Assembly (NCBI GenBank): GCA_001567275.1
Contig: LNBX01000015.1
Coordinates: 1 to 36,407 of the forward strand
Source of the DNA: Bacteroidetes bacterium OLB10
GTDB lineage: Bacteria > Bacteroidota > Bacteroidia > AKYH767-A > OLB10
DNA length: 36,407 nucleotides
Direction of reading: 5' to 3'
The notes beneath the pieces are model-generated. The model ran no database searches. It was given only the letters and a program-made list of their open reading frames with translations, and was not told the origin of the DNA. Positions 33,193-36,407 of the stretch are shown here, piece by piece. Both the position numbers and the translations under genes were made by a program. The first letter of the stretch is position 1. Each line of letters starts with the position of its first letter.

Positions 33193-34890
33193 TTATTTTT
33201 TTTCTTTTAAAAATTTCCAGTACTGCTCCAAAACTAAAGGATTCTGATTTGCATCCGTAAAAATTTCTAAAATTGTTTTGGTTGTTAAAGGAGCAAAAAA
33301 TTCTTTCAGCAAAGGCTCAAGCTGTTGTTCATTTTTCACAACTAAATAATTCCATCCATAATGTGCTGCAAGATGCCCGGCATTTGTTGCCATGGATGTT
33401 TCAATAAATCTTTCTCTCTCCTCAATTTTATCAGGCCCCGGAATGATTCTGAATATTCCTCCTCCGCCATTATTGATAATGATCACTTTCAAATTTTCAA
33501 CCGGTGTCTCTGTCCAGAATGCATTTTTATCATAGTGAAATGCAACATCACCTGTGATGAGAACAAAGTCCTTATCAGGTGATGATGCTGCTGCACCAAC
33601 TGCTGTGCTGCTGCTGCCATCAATGCCACTGGTGCCTCTGTTGCTCCATGTGGATGCTATTTTTGAATTATCAAATAACTGTGCATAGCGGATAACTGAA
33701 CTGTTAGCCAGATGCAGATGTGTTGAAGAAGGTATTGTTTTAAAAACAGTTTCGAATACTTTAAAATCACTGTATGCCACATCTGCACAAAATTGCTTAT
33801 GCGCCTGTTCTTTCTCGCTCTTCAGCTTATTCCATTGCAAATTATAATCAGAAGATGTTGGTTGAATGTTTGGTAAGATTTGTTCGAAAAAAATATTCGG
33901 TTCTAAAGCAATAGCACTTGTCAGTGCCTGATAAGTATCCATTGCTGAATCGCAAGGATGAATATTCCAGTGGTATTTTGGAGAAGCATCTCTCAACATT
34001 TTTTTTATTCTCTTGGAAACAACTGCTCCACCTGCTGTTATCAGCAAATCAGGCATGAATGATTTCGCTTCCTTATCGTTTAAATGAGTAATACATCTGT
34101 CAATATTCTCGATAAAACCGGAATGATGAATATTGGAAGTTGATTCAGTTAATACAACTACATTTTCAAAAGATGCAAGTTGTTCGGTGATTGCCTGCAA
34201 CTTTTCATCAGGCTTATGTTGTCCAACCAATAGCATCACCTTTTTACATTCAGAAAATTGTTTAGCCAACAACTCTATGTCTTTTTCCGGGATGTGTTTT
34301 TCAGTAGAAATCTCTCTGAACACCTTAGGCAATTTATTTTCATCTGCTGCAGTTGTGCTATACAAAGGTTCACTCACCGGAATATTAAAATGTACAGGTC
34401 CATTATCAGAATATGCAGCAATATTAAATCCTTCGCTCAGGCAACGATCTATATACCACAAATCATTTTCAGAGGCAGCGTCACCATTTATCTCAAAACT
34501 TTTTCTGATATAATTTCTATAGATGTCAGTTTGATTGATGGTTTGTCCATCGCCCTGACCGGTCCAAACTTTAGGACGGTCGGCTGTGAGCACAATCAGT
34601 GGAATCCGCTGATAATATGCTTCTGCAATAGCAGGTGCAAAATTCAAAGCTGCCGAACCGCTGGTGCATAATATGGCAACGGGTTGTTTTAATTCAATTG
34701 CTTTCCCTAATGCAAAAAATGCTGCACTGCGCTCATCACGTATGCTGGTGCACTTAAAAGCAGAGTGACGGTTGAACGAAATTACCAAAGGAGCATTGCG
34801 CGAACCGGGACATATCACTACTTCTTTCAAACCCAAAGCAGCCAATGCCATCACTATATGCTGAACACCTTTCTTATCCGACAATTCCAT
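33193..34890 (-). CDS. menD: SEPHCHC synthase MenD
   Basis: A thiamine-diphosphate enzyme that adds 2-oxoglutarate-derived succinyl semialdehyde to isochorismate, the first committed step. The N-terminal PYR domain has VVICPGSRNAPLVISF and DERSAAFFALG, with the ThDP-activating Glu downstream of the Pro-Gly-Ser-Arg. The C-terminal PP domain has SNRGTSGIDGSSSTAVGAA and LITGDVAFHYDKNAFW, the Mg/ThDP motif. At 565 residues it is typical. It overlaps the 3' end of menF by 17 bases, so translation may be coupled. menB begins four bases after its stop. No separate menH gene follows, as is found in some other men operons. Confidence 0.96.
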   Translation of the reverse strand: MELSDKKGVQHIVMALAALGLKEVVICPGSRNAPLVISFNRHSAFKCTSIRDERSAAFFALGKAIELKQPVAILCTSGSAALNFAPAIAEAYYQRIPLIVLTADRPKVWTGQGDGQTINQTDIYRNYIRKSFEINGDAASENDLWYIDRCLSEGFNIAAYSDNGPVHFNIPVSEPLYSTTAADENKLPKVFREISTEKHIPEKDIELLAKQFSECKKVMLLVGQHKPDEKLQAITEQLASFENVVVLTESTSNIHHSGFIENIDRCITHLNDKEAKSFMPDLLITAGGAVVSKRIKKMLRDASPKYHWNIHPCDSAMDTYQALTSAIALEPNIFFEQILPNIQPTSSDYNLQWNKLKSEKEQAHKQFCADVAYSDFKVFETVFKTIPSSTHLHLANSSVIRYAQLFDNSKIASTWSNRGTSGIDGSSSTAVGAAASSPDKDFVLITGDVAFHYDKNAFWTETPVENLKVIIINNGGGGIFRIIPGPDKIEERERFIETSMATNAGHLAAHYGWNYLVVKNEQQLEPLLKEFFAPLTTKTILEIFTDANQNPLVLEQYWKFLKEKK

Positions 34891-35968
34891 GCTTCAGCGG
34901 TGTTTGTGTTAGAAGTTTATTGGTCATTGTTTTACTTTTCAGAATGGTTTCATTCCACTCCGCTTCAGCGTTTGAAGCTGCAGTAATGCCACCACCTGCA
35001 TAAACAGCAAGTTTATCTGCACCAACCTGCAAACAGCGAAGATTGATGAACAGATGTGCATCATCCTTAAAATCAGTTTCACCTATAAAACCGCAATAAT
35101 AACTGCGGTTATAACCTTCAAATTTCCGAATACATTCCAGTCCTTTTTCTACAGGCAAACCACCCACAGCAGGTGTTGGATGCAACTTTTTAAGAAAAGT
35201 TTTTATGTCCACATTTTTTCCTTCGGCAGTATAATCCGTTCTCAAATGTGCTACCTGTGCTGCTTCAATGGTGTATGGTCCTTCTTTTTTCAGTGTTTTA
35301 CAATTAAACTGTTGAAGTATTGTTTCAACGTGTTCGCTCACCATCAGGTGTTCTTCTTCTTCTTTTGGTCTCCATTGGTAAGGAGTTGCTGGATGATGTC
35401 GTGCCTGCGTTCCGGCCAATGCCATGATGTGTAGTTGCGCTGCAGACTTCTGTATTAAAAGTTCCGGAGTTGCTCCTATCCACATTCCTGAATCAGGGTG
35501 TTGCGACAGGTGAACGAATGCATCTGAATAATCTGTTGCCAGTTTCAGAAAAAAATCAACGGGATGAAAGTCTGTAGGTTTATCTTGATAAATCACTCTC
35601 GACAACACTGCCTTTTTCAATTCGCCACTTTCAATCTCCTGTAAAAAATTTTTGAAGCTCCGAAAATAATTTTCCTTGGTTGTTTCTTCAGGTAGTTCTG
35701 CCACTGCTTTTTGCTGCAATGGTATTACTTGCAATTCGCTTATAAATGATGACGTCAATTCGTCTTCGTTCAATACACTAAAAAAAATTTCTTTATTTAT
35801 TCCTGAGGGGTCAAATGGAGAAAACCATAACGTTTTTCTTTCTTTAGGTTCAACAAATGCAGCATCAATTGCCAGATGAAAATTTTTTTTACCTGGAAAA
35901 CGATATATGCAAAAAGGAATTTTTTTTGAAAATAAAATTTTTGCAACTGATATTTCTGACTCTCCCAA
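34874..35968 (-). CDS. menF: Isochorismate synthase (MenF/EntC family)
   Basis: A Mg-dependent chorismate-binding enzyme that converts chorismate to isochorismate. The family signature runs through MWIGATPELLI, IMALAGTQARH, EHLMVSEHVETI, LHPTPAVGGLPVEKGLE and YAGGGITAASNAEAEWNETILKSKTM near the C-terminus. At 364 residues it is a compact EntC/MenF form. The start is TTG at 35968, since an in-frame stop lies a few codons upstream and no ATG is near the N-terminus. A TAATTTTG element is 18 bases upstream. Membership of the men operon makes menaquinone rather than siderophore synthesis its likely role. Confidence 0.93.
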   Translation of the reverse strand: MGESEISVAKILFSKKIPFCIYRFPGKKNFHLAIDAAFVEPKERKTLWFSPFDPSGINKEIFFSVLNEDELTSSFISELQVIPLQQKAVAELPEETTKENYFRSFKNFLQEIESGELKKAVLSRVIYQDKPTDFHPVDFFLKLATDYSDAFVHLSQHPDSGMWIGATPELLIQKSAAQLHIMALAGTQARHHPATPYQWRPKEEEEHLMVSEHVETILQQFNCKTLKKEGPYTIEAAQVAHLRTDYTAEGKNVDIKTFLKKLHPTPAVGGLPVEKGLECIRKFEGYNRSYYCGFIGETDFKDDAHLFINLRCLQVGADKLAVYAGGGITAASNAEAEWNETILKSKTMTNKLLTQTPLKHGIVG

Positions 35969-35986
35969 AACAGATTTTTAGAGTTG

Positions 35987-35994
35987 CAAAATTA
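35987..35994 (-). promoter_or_regulatory. -7 promoter element for the men operon
   Basis: The minus strand reads TAATTTTG, a match to TAnnTTTG, 18 bases upstream of the TTG start of menF. It is the only good promoter element seen ahead of the six genes. Confidence 0.55.
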
Positions 35995-36145
35995 ACAAAA
36001 TCAGACTATCTGTAAATTGTGCCTTTATCTGCCGATTTGACTCATTAAATGCAAATAGTTCAGTTCTTTCGAATTAAAATTACTTTTCAATAAAACTAAT
36101 GATGTTGGTTCTAACTCCGTTTGCAATGAAATCAGTTGCCGTAGT

Positions 36146-36179
36146 AAAAAAAAAGAGCCTGCGAATTCTCGCAGGCTCT
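36146..36179 (-). terminator. Intrinsic terminator of the T9SS-substrate gene
   Basis: On the minus strand AGAGCCTGCG pairs perfectly with CGCAGGCTCT (10 bp) around a six-base loop, then a run of nine U (plus-strand A run 36146-36154). It lies about 33 bases after the stop at 36212 and ahead of the men promoter. Confidence 0.9.
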
Positions 36180-36211
36180 CCTCTTTATTAATCAGTATTC
36201 CGACTGCTGTG

Positions 36212-36406
36212 TTATTCCACTACAATTCTTACCTGATTGTTGCCGCTCTGGGTTTGTACATTCAGCATGTACGCTCCCTTAGCTACTCTGCTCAGGTCTA
36301 ACTGCATAGTGTTTCTGCCTTCTGATGCAGATTGTGTCTGTGTCATCACTACTCTGCCGCTCAGGTCAAGTACTGTTACCTGTGCTGTGCCTTTGTTCTG
36401 TAGTGT
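36212..36406 (-). CDS. C-terminal end of a secreted protein with T9SS sorting domain (partial)
   Basis: The frame is open from the window edge to a TAA at 36214-36212, giving the last 64 residues. They form a type A T9SS sorting domain: strand VTVLDLSGRVV, a Gly-Arg-Asn turn, MQLDLSRVAKGAYMLNVQT and the terminal strand QVRIVVE. It is too short for the conventional reading-length cut-offs but the domain pattern and the following terminator support it. The passenger domain and start lie outside the window, so its function is unknown. The codon choice (GCA, CAG, AGC) is slightly richer in G/C than its neighbours. Confidence 0.85.
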   Translation of the reverse strand, partial: TLQNKGTAQVTVLDLSGRVVMTQTQSASEGRNTMQLDLSRVAKGAYMLNVQTQSGNNQVRIVVE

Positions 36407-36407
36407 A

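Overview
The window looks like a chromosomal segment of a Bacteroidota bacterium (a Sphingobacteriia/Chitinophagia-like or flavobacterial lineage cannot be resolved by reading alone). The support is: low G+C; several start sites preceded by the Bacteroidota -7 element TAnnTTTG; C-terminal type IX secretion (T9SS) sorting domains on two proteins; the ftsX / DUF3098 / uppP / truB gene order; and a menaquinone operon of the kind used by menaquinone-respiring members of the phylum. Almost everything is ordinary housekeeping sequence. The exception is the first 1.1 kb.

Layout. 1-1099: a near-identical tandem repeat of about 485 bp. Each unit carries a small GIY-YIG nuclease-like ORF that runs into a palindrome followed by what reads as the 3' half of a tRNA; the last unit is truncated. 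1234-5137: Kup potassium transporter, converging on hflX, then a membrane-anchored cytochrome c and tRNA-Ser(GGA). 5177-7118: ansA-tatD operon with a clear terminator. 7209-11011: a forward block of LPS-type glycosyltransferase, ftsX, DUF3098 protein, uppP and truB (envelope, division, tRNA modification). 11073-14618: reverse block with an SRPBCC-like protein, a deoxyhypusine-synthase-family protein, an Nramp-family transporter with an atypical metal site, and a hotdog thioesterase. 14727-18059: forward block with a SIMPL-domain protein, an RsuA/RluB-family pseudouridine synthase with a long basic repetitive tail, and a TlpA-like thioredoxin. 18111-27043: reverse, a 1243-residue membrane histidine kinase, an M3 metallopeptidase lipoprotein and a T9SS-exported subtilase. 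27216-29285: forward, a LytTR response regulator, a 363-bp non-coding stretch with a 40-bp-phased direct repeat and a strong terminator, and a secreted alpha/beta hydrolase. 29325-35968: reverse menF-menD-menB-menA-menC-menE operon. 36212-36406: the C-terminal end of a second T9SS substrate with its terminator.

How the genes work together. The men operon makes the respiratory quinone (menH, the menI thioesterase and the menG methyltransferase are not here). The membrane cytochrome c could use electrons from such a chain. The glycosyltransferase, UppP and FtsX act in envelope synthesis and division. The subtilase, M3 peptidase and alpha/beta hydrolase suggest extracytoplasmic peptide degradation.

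The best candidate for something under-described is the GIY-YIG / palindrome / tRNA-3'-end tandem array at the left edge. Secondary points are a T7 tract that makes ftsX run into the next gene, a 25-bp direct repeat with 40-bp phasing after the LytTR gene, the altered metal-site residues of the Nramp-family protein, and a SirB-like membrane domain fused to cytochrome c. Gene functions are assigned from motifs recognised by eye; no database search was run.
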